Origin: Primorskyibacter sedentarius
GTDB lineage: Bacteria > Pseudomonadota > Alphaproteobacteria > Rhodobacterales > Rhodobacteraceae
Length of the DNA: 64,000 nucleotides
Direction: 5' to 3'
NCBI RefSeq assembly: GCF_004342065.1
Contig: NZ_SLZU01000003.1
Coordinates: forward strand, 62,001 to 126,000
Part shown: piece after piece, positions 43,341 to 52,461 of the stretch
How the letters are laid out: the number at the start of each line of letters is the position of its first letter
Numbering within the stretch: position 1 is the first letter of the stretch
Notes under the pieces: generated by a model
What the model was told of the DNA's origin: nothing
The model's input: the letters and a program-made list of their open reading frames with translations, nothing else
Database searches by the model: none
Program-made: the position numbers and the translations under genes

Positions 43341-44500
43341 CAGGCCCCCAACGGGCGCAGCAGGTCGCGGCTGATGATGTGGCGCTGGATCTCGGAGGTG
43401 CCATCCCAGATCCTCTCGACGCGGGCATCGCGCCAGAACCGCTCGATGGGGAAGTCATTCATCAGCCCCATGCCGCCAAAGACCTGAAGCGTCGTGTCCG
43501 TCACCCGCGCCAGCATTTCGGACGCATAAAGCTTGGCACTCGCAATCTCCCGGTTCGAAGGCAGCGCCTGATCCAGCCGCCACGCGGCGGCAAGGGTCAG
43601 CCAGTCGGCCGCGTCAATCTCGGTAATCATGTCGGCAATCTGAAAACTGACGCCCTGAAACTTGCCAATCGGTTGGCCGAACTGCTTGCGTTCCGCCGCG
43701 TATTCCAGCGCATAGTCGAAACAGCGCCGCGCGCGACCCACACAGAACGCAGCCACCGTCAGCCGCGTCGCATAAAGCCAGGTGTTCATGACCTCGAACC
43801 CGCCATCAACCTCGCCCAGGACCTGCGCATCGGGCAAACGGCAATTGTCGAAATAAAGGATGTAGTTCCGGTAGCCCTTGTGGCTGACCGACTTGTAGCC
43901 TTCGCGGACCTCGAAACCGGGCGTGCCGCGATCCACCAGAAAGGTGGTGATGCGCTTTTTCGGGCCCTTGGACGTGTCATCCTCGCCCGTGGCGATGAAA
44001 ACGATGAAGAAATCAGCATGTTCCGCGCCGGATATGAAATGTTTGGACCCGTTCACCACCCAGTCGCCGCCATCGCGGACGGCACTGCACTTCATCCCCC
44101 GCACATCCGACCCGGCATCCGGTTCGGTCATTGCCAGCGCGTCCATGCGTTCCCCCCGCACGGCAGGCAGCAGGTAGCGTTCGCGTTGCGCCCCCTCACA
44201 GGCCATCAGGATGTTTTGCGGACGGCCAAAAAAATGCGTCAGCGCCATGGACCCGCGCCCCAATTCGCGCTCGACCAGCGTGAAATCAAGGTGGCTCAGA
44301 CCGGCGCCACCAACCTCTTGGGGAAAGTTGCAGGCATAAAACCCAAGATCAATGCATTTGCGCTTTATTTCTTCGCCCAGCTCGGGCGGAACCTGACCCG
44401 TGCGTTCGACCTCTGCCTCATGCGGATAAATCTCGTTCTGGACGAAACTGCGCACGGTAGAGACGATCATCTCCTGCTCTTCCGACAACCCGAACTGCAT
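43340..44500 (-). CDS. Acyl-CoA dehydrogenase (gamma-butyrobetainyl-CoA/crotonobetainyl-CoA, CaiA-like)
   Basis: A 386-residue flavoprotein of the acyl-CoA dehydrogenase family, starting at ATG 44500 (GGGAG nine bases before). It has the FAD and substrate signatures AMTEPDAGSDVRGMK and YAAERKQFGQPIGKFQGV, and ends with RIWDGTSEIQRHIISRDLL. The residue that serves as catalytic base in most family members (Glu in Y/W-E-G-T) is Asp366 here. Context suggests oxidation of gamma-butyrobetainyl-CoA to crotonobetainyl-CoA, feeding CaiD. It is the first gene of the carnitine operon, divergent from the CdhR-like regulator. Confidence 0.9.
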   Translation of the reverse strand: MQFGLSEEQEMIVSTVRSFVQNEIYPHEAEVERTGQVPPELGEEIKRKCIDLGFYACNFPQEVGGAGLSHLDFTLVERELGRGSMALTHFFGRPQNILMACEGAQRERYLLPAVRGERMDALAMTEPDAGSDVRGMKCSAVRDGGDWVVNGSKHFISGAEHADFFIVFIATGEDDTSKGPKKRITTFLVDRGTPGFEVREGYKSVSHKGYRNYILYFDNCRLPDAQVLGEVDGGFEVMNTWLYATRLTVAAFCVGRARRCFDYALEYAAERKQFGQPIGKFQGVSFQIADMITEIDAADWLTLAAAWRLDQALPSNREIASAKLYASEMLARVTDTTLQVFGGMGLMNDFPIERFWRDARVERIWDGTSEIQRHIISRDLLRPLGA

Positions 44501-44519
44501 GGCGCCACTCCCTGAACCG

Positions 44520-44547
44520 TTGTCAGGATCGTAGCTGGCTTGACAGG
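44520..44547. promoter_or_regulatory. Repeated TTGTCAGG/TTGACAGG blocks at the carnitine divergent promoter
   Basis: TTGTCAGG at 44520 and TTGACAGG at 44540 are 20 bases apart, about two helical turns. They lie in the 75-base gap between the acyl-CoA dehydrogenase and the regulator. GlxA/AraC-type activators bind directly repeated half-sites, so these are candidates; the TGTCA and TGACA cores are also mutually inverted, so the type of symmetry is uncertain. Confidence 0.35.
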
Positions 44548-44575
44548 CGGCGTGATGCAAAAATAGACATGGATC

Positions 44576-45526
44576 ATGCGGAATTGGACAGTGAGTGCCG
44601 GCGACACCCAGGAGATTGCTGTCCTGCTCTTTCCGCGTTTCTCAAACCACTGCCTTGCGAACGCGGTTGAGCCCCTGCGCGCGGCCAATGAATTCCTGAT
44701 GCGCGACTTTTACCGGTGGAGCTTTGTCACGCTGGATGGCGAGGCGGTCGAATCGTCCAGCGGCTTGCCGGTTCTGCCCAACTGCCGCCTGCGGGATCAC
44801 GAGGGCGGCGCGTCGCTTTTCGTGCTTTCAAGCTATGATGTCCGCAGCTTCGCCACGCCAGCCACGACGCGGGCTTTGACGGCGGCGGCGCGCCGGTTCG
44901 GGACTGTCGCGGGCATGGACACGGGCGCGTGGCTGATGGCGCAGGCGCAGCTGTTGAACGGCCGTGCGGCGACGATCCATTGGGACGAGCTGACCGCTTT
45001 TTCCGAAACATTCGATCAGGTCGATGCGCGGCCAGACCGGTTCATCATTGATGGCGACCGGATCACCTGCGGCGGTGCCATGGCGGCGTTTGATCTGGTG
45101 CTGGACCTGATCTGCAGCACCCATGGCGAGGCGCTTGGGCTGGAGGTCTCGGCCTTCTTCATGCACCAGTCGGCAGAGCCGCCGCGCGACCGTCTGTTCC
45201 GGCACCGCGCCTCTGCGGTTGTTGAACAATGTATCGCGCTGATGTCGTCATCGCTGGAAAGCCCCCTGCCCATCGGCGTGATTGCCCGGCAGCTCCGGAC
45301 AACGCAGCGCACGCTTTCGCGGACTTTCCATGCAGAATTGGGCGCCTCGCCAAAGACGGTCTACAAGCGCCTGAGACTGTCTGCTGCGCGGCGATACGCA
45401 CAGCAGTCCAGCTACTCTGTGACCGAGATCGCCCTGCGCTGCGGCTATACCAACCCCGCCGCGATGACGCGGGCCTTTGTCGAGGAATTCGGCAAACCGC
45501 CCAGCGCATTCCGAAAAAGAGCGTGA
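44576..45526 (+). CDS. cdhR: GlxA-family AraC-type regulator, CdhR-like (carnitine catabolism activator)
   Basis: A 316-residue regulator with an N-terminal GATase1/DJ-1-like domain (residues 15-185) in which the nucleophile elbow reads AGMDTGAWLMAQ, Asp in place of Cys, as is usual for GlxA/CdhR/GbdR proteins. The C-terminal AraC domain (215-316) ends with EIALRCGYTNPAAMTRAFVEEFGKPPSAFRK. Its position, divergent from the complete carnitine operon, suggests it senses carnitine or glycine betaine and activates the operon. It may also activate the downstream molybdoenzyme gene, though a 146-base gap separates them. Confidence 0.9.
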   Translation: MRNWTVSAGDTQEIAVLLFPRFSNHCLANAVEPLRAANEFLMRDFYRWSFVTLDGEAVESSSGLPVLPNCRLRDHEGGASLFVLSSYDVRSFATPATTRALTAAARRFGTVAGMDTGAWLMAQAQLLNGRAATIHWDELTAFSETFDQVDARPDRFIIDGDRITCGGAMAAFDLVLDLICSTHGEALGLEVSAFFMHQSAEPPRDRLFRHRASAVVEQCIALMSSSLESPLPIGVIARQLRTTQRTLSRTFHAELGASPKTVYKRLRLSAARRYAQQSSYSVTEIALRCGYTNPAAMTRAFVEEFGKPPSAFRKRA

Positions 45527-45672
45527 TGGGCCGTCGCGCCATTGGCACCCGGCAAATGCCCTGCAGCCACGCGCAAGTGATTGCAAATCCCTGCGCATCA
45601 CTCCATGCCCTTTCACTGGACTGAGCCACGCAAATCTGCTCAAACGGGAACAGCTTTCACGGACCCAGCATC

Positions 45673-47919
45673 ATGAGCAACGACTCTCCGATCCGGACAA
45701 GGGTAACCACCAGCCATTGGGGCGCGTTCGAGGTGCAAACCAGGGGGGATCGCATCATTGCGACCGCTCCATTTGCTGCCGATCCTGAACCTACGGCGAT
45801 CCCGGATATGCTGCCACAGGCAGTCCATCACAGATCCCGCGTGCTGCGCCCGTCGATCCGGCGGGGCTGGCTGGAACGCGGTGACCGGCACACGCGCGGC
45901 GAAGATGACTTTATCGAGCTTCCCTGGGACGAAGCGCTGGATATCGCCGCGGCCGAGATCGAAAGGGTGCGCAAGACACATGGCAACAATGCGATCTTCG
46001 GCGGATCCTACGGATGGTCCTCTGCCGGGCGATTTCATCATGCGCAAAGCCAGGTGCATCGGTTTCTGAACAGCATTGGCGGCTATGTCGCCTCCTTTGG
46101 CAGCTATTCTACGGGATGTGCGCAGGCGATCATGCCGCATGTCTTTGGCATCCCTTTCCTTCAATACAATTACGGGTCTCAGGACAGCTGGCAGACCATC
46201 GCCGACAACACCCGGACGCTCGTCATGTTCGGGGGGATCAACCCGAAGAATTCTCAGGTCAGCATGGGCGGGATCACCGAACATGAAACGGGGTCATGGT
46301 TTGAACGGTTCCGTGCCGGGGGGATGCGGTGCATCAATATCGGCCCGCAACGCACCGATGCGCCGGGTGGCTGCGACTGGCTTGCGCTGAGGCCGGGCTC
46401 TGACACTGCGCTGATGCTTGCCCTTGCCCATGTGCTGGAAGAGGAAGGCCTGACCGATCACGCTTTCCTTGACCGCTATACCACCGGGTTTGACCGGTTC
46501 CGCCCCTACCTGATGGGACAGGCGGACGGCCAGCCGAAATCGCCGGACTGGGCCGCACCGCTTTGCGGCGTGTCCCCGGAAGAGATCCGCGCGCTTGCCC
46601 GCCGCATGGCCTCGACCCGGACATTGATCACCGTCGCCTGGTCGCTTCAGCGCGGCCATCATGGAGAGCAACCCTACTGGATGTCCGCCGTCCTTGCCGC
46701 GATGCTGGGTCAGATCGGATTGCCCGGTGGCGGTGTCGGTTATGGCTACGGCGCAATCGGCGGCATCGGCCGGTCCATGAAACGGCTGAGCGGCATGACG
46801 CTGGATCAGGGCCAGAACCCGATCAGCGAAGTGATCCCGGTGGCGCGCGTGGCGGATATGCTGCTCAACCCCGGTGCGCCCTATGACTTCAACGGCAAGC
46901 GCGATCCTTATCCCGATATCCGGCTGGTGTACTGGGCGGGGGGCAACCCGTTCCACCATCATCAGGATCTCAACCGCTTTCACGAGGCATGGAAATGCCC
47001 GGAAACGGTGATCGTGAACGAGCCTTGGTGGACTGCGACCGCGCAGCGCGCCGACATCGTCTTTCCGGCGACAACGCCCTATGAGCGCGAAGATATCGGG
47101 CGCAGCACGATGGATGACTACCTGTTCCACATGCCCGCGCTCATCCCGCCCGTGGGCGAGGCGCGCGACGACTATGATATCTTTGCCGGGCTTGCGACGC
47201 GGCTTGACGCAGAAGAAGGCTTTACCGAAGGGCGCAGCTCTGCGGACTGGATCCGACACCTTTACGAAGGCTATGCGACGGAGGCCGCCGCCGAAGGGAT
47301 CGACGTCCCGGACCTCGACACATTGCGAGACCGCAACTGGGTGCGGCTGCCGATCAAGGAATCAGAGGCGCCGCCATCCTTTCTGGCCCGATTTCGTGCA
47401 GATCCAGAGGGGCGCGCGCTGGCAACGCCATCAGGCCGGATCGAAATATTCTCGGACACGGTCGCGGGGTTTGGCTATGACGATTGCCCCGGTCATCCGG
47501 TCTGGCTTCCGCCCCAGGAATGGCTGGGCGCTGCTACGCAAGATGCCCCGCTGCATCTTGTCTCGCCCCAGCCCGGGGACAAGCTGCACAGTCAGCTGGA
47601 GGCAGCACTCGCCGACGTCGCAGGCGCACGGCCGGAAACACTGGTGATCAACCCGGCTGATGCCTCTGCACGGGGTATCGCCACCGGTGACCTGTTGCGC
47701 GTTTTCAACGGGCGCGGCGCCTGCCACGCGCGGGCGCTTGTCTCCGATGACATCACGCCCGGCGTGGTCGCCCTGCCGACAGGCGCGTGGTATGCCGGAT
47801 CGCGATCCAATATCGATCCGCATGGCAACCCCAACGTTCTGACGCAGGATGTCGGCACTTCACGGCTGGGTCAGGGGTGCAGCGCCCATACCGCCTTGGT
47901 CGATGTCGCAAAGCTGTAA
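45673..47919 (+). CDS. bisC: Molybdopterin S/N-oxide reductase, BisC-like (DMSO reductase family)
   Basis: A 748-residue molybdenum enzyme with no Tat leader and no iron-sulfur cysteines at the N-terminus, so it is a cytosolic member of the DMSOR/TorA/BisC group. The active-site region reads GSYGWSSAGRFHHAQSQ; the serine after YGW is the expected Mo ligand, and the Tyr and Trp correspond to residues conserved in DMSO and biotin sulfoxide reductases but, for the Tyr, absent in TMAO reductase. The C-terminal domain ends with molybdopterin contacts (GDLLRVFNGRG). Likely substrate: a sulfoxide such as biotin or methionine sulfoxide. It is convergent with cobS. Confidence 0.9.
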   Translation: MSNDSPIRTRVTTSHWGAFEVQTRGDRIIATAPFAADPEPTAIPDMLPQAVHHRSRVLRPSIRRGWLERGDRHTRGEDDFIELPWDEALDIAAAEIERVRKTHGNNAIFGGSYGWSSAGRFHHAQSQVHRFLNSIGGYVASFGSYSTGCAQAIMPHVFGIPFLQYNYGSQDSWQTIADNTRTLVMFGGINPKNSQVSMGGITEHETGSWFERFRAGGMRCINIGPQRTDAPGGCDWLALRPGSDTALMLALAHVLEEEGLTDHAFLDRYTTGFDRFRPYLMGQADGQPKSPDWAAPLCGVSPEEIRALARRMASTRTLITVAWSLQRGHHGEQPYWMSAVLAAMLGQIGLPGGGVGYGYGAIGGIGRSMKRLSGMTLDQGQNPISEVIPVARVADMLLNPGAPYDFNGKRDPYPDIRLVYWAGGNPFHHHQDLNRFHEAWKCPETVIVNEPWWTATAQRADIVFPATTPYEREDIGRSTMDDYLFHMPALIPPVGEARDDYDIFAGLATRLDAEEGFTEGRSSADWIRHLYEGYATEAAAEGIDVPDLDTLRDRNWVRLPIKESEAPPSFLARFRADPEGRALATPSGRIEIFSDTVAGFGYDDCPGHPVWLPPQEWLGAATQDAPLHLVSPQPGDKLHSQLEAALADVAGARPETLVINPADASARGIATGDLLRVFNGRGACHARALVSDDITPGVVALPTGAWYAGSRSNIDPHGNPNVLTQDVGTSRLGQGCSAHTALVDVAKL

Positions 47920-47933
47920 AGGCGCCTTTTGCG

Positions 47934-48737
47934 TCAAAGCCACATGACAAGACCGATATAGAACCCCAGCTCGGCAAATTGCTGACAGCCACCCAGACAT
48001 TCAAGCGTGTAGCCGGAAAGCTTGCGCAGAAAGGACTGCGCGAATCCCGACATCGCCAGGAATGACATCACAATCGCGGTGGCCTGCGCCCAAAGGCCAA
48101 AGATCGGCACCATCGCCAACGCCAGCACCACGGCAGAGACAAGTGCAAAGCGGTAGCCATCGGGTGTGACACCGGGTGGGCGATATTTCGAGCCTTCATG
48201 CGGGGCGTATTGCGTGGCGGCAATGACCTGAACGATGCCCATCCGGCTGAGCGCATGCCCCGCCACCAGCGCCGAACATGCCGCCCAAAGCGGCAGCGCC
48301 ATGAGACAGGCGGCCTTGATCGCCAGAACCATTGCCAGCGACAGCGCCCCGTAGGTGCCCAGCCGACTGTCGCGCAAAATCTTGAGCACATCGCGCCGGG
48401 TCGCCCCCCCGCCAAGCGCATCGGCGGCGTCGGCCAGACCATCTTCGTGGAACGCCCCGGTCAGCAGCATGGTCAGCCCCATCGACACCAGAACAGCCAC
48501 CGGCATCGGAAGAAGCTGTGCCAAAAGCCACAGAAGCGTCGCAGACACCCCCCCGATTACCAGCCCCACAGCCGGGTAGTATTTCGTGGCCCGGATCATC
48601 AGGTCGTCACTGCTGGGCAGATCGCGCGGCACCGGCAGATGCGTGAGGTAGCGCAGCGCCAGAAGGAAGAGGTGCAGCTCCAGCGGCAGGGCGGGCTGCT
48701 CTGGATGGGGGTGGAAACTGTCCCGTCTGTCGACCAT
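47934..48737 (-). CDS. cobS: Adenosylcobinamide-GDP ribazoletransferase (cobalamin synthase)
   Basis: A 267-residue inner-membrane enzyme that joins adenosylcobinamide-GDP and alpha-ribazole in the last assembly step of vitamin B12. The hallmark GAFHEDGLADAADALGGG lies near residue 95, with several hydrophobic helices around it (LVIGGVSATLLWLLAQLL, AVLVSMGLTMLLTG). No cobalamin riboswitch was recognised upstream, and no other B12 genes are in the window. It is divergent from alr. Confidence 0.95.
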   Translation of the reverse strand: MVDRRDSFHPHPEQPALPLELHLFLLALRYLTHLPVPRDLPSSDDLMIRATKYYPAVGLVIGGVSATLLWLLAQLLPMPVAVLVSMGLTMLLTGAFHEDGLADAADALGGGATRRDVLKILRDSRLGTYGALSLAMVLAIKAACLMALPLWAACSALVAGHALSRMGIVQVIAATQYAPHEGSKYRPPGVTPDGYRFALVSAVVLALAMVPIFGLWAQATAIVMSFLAMSGFAQSFLRKLSGYTLECLGGCQQFAELGFYIGLVMWL

Positions 48738-48855
48738 TCGCCCTGCCCTTCACCTGCCGGTTTGCCCTTGCGCCAGATTGCAATCGAAACGCCGCCGGAC
48801 GCAAGCGCGGCAATATTCACCTTGACCTTGTCGGCAATCGTGCGAAACAGCCTGC

Positions 48856-49893
48856 ATGTCACAGTCTGAACTCTCCATTGATCTTGCCGCGCTGGTGTCC
48901 AACTGGCGGGCTTTGAATGCGCTAACCGACTGCGAGACCGGTGCGGTCGTGAAGGCTGACGCTTACGGGCTTGGTGCAGACCGCGTCGCACCCGCCCTGG
49001 CCGCGGCCGGCGCGCGCTGCTTTTTCGTGGCCCTTGCCGAGGAAGGCGCGGCCCTGCGCCGTATTCTGGGCGACGGTCCCGATATTTGCGTCTTTTCCGG
49101 GCATATGGCAGGCGACGCCGCCCTGATCCGGGATGCGGACCTTGTGCCGATGATCAACTCCATCGACCAGATGTCCCGCCATGTCGAGGCGCTGCCCGAC
49201 GCGCGGTTCGGCGTCCAGCTTGATACCGGCATGAACCGGCTGGGTATGGAACCGGCGGAGTGGACCGCCCTGCGCGAGGTCGTGCTGAACCAGCCCCCGG
49301 TTCTGGTGATGAGCCATCTTGCCTGCTCGGATGAGCCGGACCATCCAATGAACGCCCAGCAGCTGCAAAGCTTCCTGGAGATGACCGATGGGATCGACGC
49401 GCCGCGATCGCTGTCAGCGACAGGCGGCACGCTTCTGGGGCGTGACTACCATTTTGACCTGACCCGCCCCGGCATCGGCGTCTATGGCGGTCTGCCTTTT
49501 ATCGAGGCACAGCCGGTGGCGCGACTGACCATCCCCGTCATCCAGACACGAGAGCTGACACCCGGCGAAACCGTGGGCTATGGCAACACCTGGATGGCCG
49601 AGGCCCCGGCGCGCATTGCCACCATTGCCGCGGGCTATGCCGACGGCATCATCCGCGCGATGGCGCCCGACGCCTATGTCTGGGCCGGGGAACACAAGTG
49701 CAAGATCGTCGGGCGCATCTCGATGGATCTGATCGGCGTGGATATCAGCCACCTGCCCGAAGACCCGGACACTGTCGAGCTGCTGGGGGTTCACCAATCG
49801 GTTGATACGCTGGCCGACGCGGCTGGAACGATCGGCTATGAAATTCTGACATCGCTGGGCAACCGCTATGCCCGCCGGTACGTGGGCGGATGA
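48856..49893 (+). CDS. alr: Alanine racemase
   Basis: A 345-residue PLP enzyme that supplies D-alanine for peptidoglycan (or serves alanine catabolism). The PLP lysine is in [11 protein letters not shown] (residues 31-41); [10 protein letters not shown], the RPGIGVYGG region and the catalytic Tyr part of the C-terminal domain ([20 protein letters not shown]) are all present. The 118-base gap to cobS holds its promoter. Its last four bases overlap the mlaE start. Confidence 0.95.
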   Translation: MSQSELSIDLAALVSNWRALNALTDCETGAVVKADAYGLGADRVAPALAAAGARCFFVALAEEGAALRRILGDGPDICVFSGHMAGDAALIRDADLVPMINSIDQMSRHVEALPDARFGVQLDTGMNRLGMEPAEWTALREVVLNQPPVLVMSHLACSDEPDHPMNAQQLQSFLEMTDGIDAPRSLSATGGTLLGRDYHFDLTRPGIGVYGGLPFIEAQPVARLTIPVIQTRELTPGETVGYGNTWMAEAPARIATIAAGYADGIIRAMAPDAYVWAGEHKCKIVGRISMDLIGVDISHLPEDPDTVELLGVHQSVDTLADAAGTIGYEILTSLGNRYARRYVGG

Positions 49894-50672
49894 CGCTGAC
49901 GCGCCCTATCGCTGCGATCGGCCACAATGTCCTGAGCCTGCTGGCCTCTATCGGGCGCGTGTCTATCTTTGCGGCGCGTGCTGTCAGCCACCTGTTTCGC
50001 CCGCCCTTCTATGGCCGCGAATTCCTGCACGCTTTGGTCCAGATCGGCTGGTTGTCTCTGCCGGTCGTTGGGCTGACCGCCCTTTTCACCGGCGGCGCGC
50101 TGGCATTGCAGATCTATGCAGGCGGCGCGCGCTTTTCGGCAGAGGCGGTCGTACCCTCCATCGTTGCGATCGGCATGGCACGAGAGCTTGGCCCCGTTCT
50201 GGGCGGGCTGATGGTGGCGGCACGGGTCGCCTCGTCCATCGCGGCAGAGCTTGGCACCATGAAGGTGACAGAGCAGATCGACGCGTTGGTCACATTGTCG
50301 ACCAACCCGATGAAATACCTCACCGTGCCGCGCATGCTGGCCGCGACGCTGGCGGTGCCCCTGCTGGTCGCCGTTGGCGATTCCATCGGCATCCTTGGTG
50401 GCTATGTCGTGGGCGTCACACGGCTGGATTTCAACGCCGCCGCCTATCTCAAGAACACGGTCGACTTTCTGGAATTCTGGGATGTCGCCTCTGGCCTTGT
50501 GAAGGGGGCTGCCTTCGGGTTCATCGTCGCGCTGATGGGCTGCTATTACGGCATGAATTCGGGCCGTGGGGCGCAGGGTGTCGGACGCGCAACCAAGGCC
50601 GCCGTGGTATCGGCATCCGTCCTGATCCTAGCGGCGAACTACATCCTGACCGAGGTGTTCTTTTCGGCATGA
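49890..50672 (+). CDS. mlaE: Phospholipid ABC transporter permease MlaE
   Basis: A 260-residue MlaE/YrbE-type permease with five or six hydrophobic helices and the family block [46 protein letters not shown] (in short pieces) near residues 87-130. It sits in the inner membrane and moves phospholipids to or from the outer membrane with an MCE protein. It overlaps alr and the ATPase gene by four bases at each end. No mlaD/MCE gene follows it. Confidence 0.95.
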   Translation: MTLTRPIAAIGHNVLSLLASIGRVSIFAARAVSHLFRPPFYGREFLHALVQIGWLSLPVVGLTALFTGGALALQIYAGGARFSAEAVVPSIVAIGMARELGPVLGGLMVAARVASSIAAELGTMKVTEQIDALVTLSTNPMKYLTVPRMLAATLAVPLLVAVGDSIGILGGYVVGVTRLDFNAAAYLKNTVDFLEFWDVASGLVKGAAFGFIVALMGCYYGMNSGRGAQGVGRATKAAVVSASVLILAANYILTEVFFSA

Positions 50673-51415
50673 TCGAGCTGCGCGACCTTCACAAGGCCTT
50701 TGGCGACAATCAGGTGCTGCGCGGGGTCAACCTGACTGTCCCCAAGGGCGAATCGATGGTCATCATCGGCGGCTCTGGCACTGGCAAATCCGTGACGCTG
50801 AAATGCATCCTCGGGCTGGTCCCGCCCGATAGCGGCACCATCACTGTCGGGGGCAAGGACGTGCGCAAGACAGACCGCGATGCCTTTCTGGCAAGGTTCG
50901 GCATGCTGTTTCAGGGTGGCGCCCTGTTCGACAGCCTGCCCGTCTGGCAAAACGTCGCTTTCCGGCTGCTGCGCGGCTCGCTGAAGCGCCCCCGGAACGA
51001 GGCCCATGAAATCGCCGTGGAAAAGCTGCGCCGCGTCGGCTTGAAACCAGAAGTGGCCGGGAAATTCCCCGCCGAGCTGTCGGGCGGGATGCAAAAACGC
51101 GTCGGCCTTGCCCGTGCCATCTGCGCCGATCCCGACATCATCTTTTTCGACGAACCCACCACCGGGCTTGATCCCATCATGGCGGGCGTCATCAACGAAT
51201 TGATCCGGGAGATCGTCGTCGAGATGGGCGCGACTGCCATGACCATCACGCATGACATGTCCTCTGTGCGGGCAATTGCCGACAAGGTCGCGATGCTGCA
51301 CGATGGCGTCATCCAATGGTCCGGCCCGGTGAGCGAGATGGATGACAGCGGCGACCCCTATCTTGACCAGTTCATTCACGGGCGGGCCGACGGCCCCATC
51401 GAATCGGTGAGGTGA
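50669..51415 (+). CDS. mlaF: Phospholipid ABC transporter ATPase MlaF
   Basis: A 248-residue ATPase starting at the ATG overlapping the mlaE stop (ATGA). Walker A GGSGTGKSVTLK, Q-loop MLFQGGALFDSLPVWQNV, signature LSGGMQKRVGLARAI and Walker B IIFFDEPTTGLDPI are intact. It energises MlaE. The longer upstream frame covers mlaE and is a shadow. Complete and normal in length. Confidence 0.95.
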   Translation: MIELRDLHKAFGDNQVLRGVNLTVPKGESMVIIGGSGTGKSVTLKCILGLVPPDSGTITVGGKDVRKTDRDAFLARFGMLFQGGALFDSLPVWQNVAFRLLRGSLKRPRNEAHEIAVEKLRRVGLKPEVAGKFPAELSGGMQKRVGLARAICADPDIIFFDEPTTGLDPIMAGVINELIREIVVEMGATAMTITHDMSSVRAIADKVAMLHDGVIQWSGPVSEMDDSGDPYLDQFIHGRADGPIESVR

Positions 51416-51420
51416 GCCTG

Positions 51421-51798
51421 ATGTTCGAGCCAAGCTACACCCTGCTGGCGCTGCTGATCGTGCGCCGTTTTGTCTTTCCCGAAGCCGTGATGATCCTCGC
51501 GCTCTTGCGGTTGATCCTTGGCAAGGGCTGGGTCCGGCTGCCTGCCGCCGCGGCGTTTCTGATCGCCGGTGCCATGGTCGCCACGGTCTTTGCGCCCGCA
51601 ATGGGGCTGGCACATGGCGCCGCTTATATTACGGCCGCGCGCTGGATGCAGACCGGTGGCCCCGTCCTCCTTCTTGTGCCGGTGGGGTTTTTGCTGGTCG
51701 GCGCCCTCTCTCGCCGTCGCCCCTGGCCATGGGTGGAAATCGTCCTTGTCGGGGTGACACTGGCGTTCTGCGCGCTGTGGATCGTGGCCCAGTTCTGA
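51421..51798 (+). CDS. Small multi-pass membrane protein of unknown function
   Basis: A 125-residue, strongly hydrophobic protein with about four membrane helices (YTLLALLIVRRFVFPEAVMILALLRLIL first). The ATG at 51421 follows GAGGTGAG; a GTG at 51412 overlapping the mlaF stop is an alternative. It is cotranscribed with mlaEF and precedes a PqiA-like gene, so a role in the lipid transporter or envelope is likely, but no domain is recognised. Confidence 0.7.
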   Translation: MFEPSYTLLALLIVRRFVFPEAVMILALLRLILGKGWVRLPAAAAFLIAGAMVATVFAPAMGLAHGAAYITAARWMQTGGPVLLLVPVGFLLVGALSRRRPWPWVEIVLVGVTLAFCALWIVAQF

Positions 51799-51871
51799 TG
51801 AGCCAGCACGCCAGCAACGCTGCCACGGCGCCGACCGATGCGCCCAGTGCAACGCAAGATGGAGCATTCCA

Positions 51872-52306
51872 GTGCTGCGCTGGCTGAACCTGTCGCTTCT
51901 TATCCTCTACCCGGTCGCATGGTTCGCACCGCTGATTCGCGCCGGATTGCTGCCGCTATTCGGGCTCAGCGAAATATCTGTACTGTCCGGACTTCAGTCT
52001 TTGTGGGAAACGGACGTCATGCTCGCCCTGCTGGTGACGGTGCTCGCGCTCTTTGCCCCCTACCTCAAGACCATCGGCCTCGCGCTCATCCATTTCGGAA
52101 TGCTGCGTCGCCGCATTCTGCCGGTGCTCAACCTGCTGGGAAAGCTAGCAATGGCGGACGTGTTTCTGATCGCACTATATGTTGTGGTCGCAAAGGGCGT
52201 CGGGGTGGGAAGGGTCGAAACCGCATGGGGGCTGTACCTGTTCTCGGCCTGCATCCTGACCTCGCTTGTCATCGGTATCCTGACCGAAAAACGCGCGCGA
52301 ATCTGA
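51872..52306 (+). CDS. PqiA-like (paraquat-inducible protein A) membrane protein
   Basis: A 144-residue protein with four hydrophobic helices, beginning with GTG. The pattern (short N-terminal helix, LLPLFGLSEISVLSGLQSLWETDVMLALLVTVLALFAPYLKTIGLAL, then RRRILPVLNLLGKLAMADVFLIALYVVV) matches one half of PqiA/LetA, including the conserved WxMxDVF-like motif (here AMADVF). Full PqiA has two such halves, so this is the single-half form. PqiA-type proteins work with MCE proteins in inter-membrane lipid transfer, which fits its place next to mlaEF. Confidence 0.75.
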   Translation: MLRWLNLSLLILYPVAWFAPLIRAGLLPLFGLSEISVLSGLQSLWETDVMLALLVTVLALFAPYLKTIGLALIHFGMLRRRILPVLNLLGKLAMADVFLIALYVVVAKGVGVGRVETAWGLYLFSACILTSLVIGILTEKRARI

Positions 52307-52461
52307 TCACGAACCCGACACGCCGCAAGCGCGTATTGTGACATTTTTCACGAATTCACGCGCTACGGGGAGCGATGGGTCAAAAAAAACATAGTTGAAC
52401 GGCGCGGTTTCGGCATAAACTTGCCGATGTACGGTTCTTGCTTCTGACCTCCTTGGGGGAA

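Noticed and set aside
47918-47929. Perfect palindrome AAAGGCGCCTTT at the bisC-cobS junction
   Set aside because: It has no loop to form a terminator hairpin and no partner site; likely chance.
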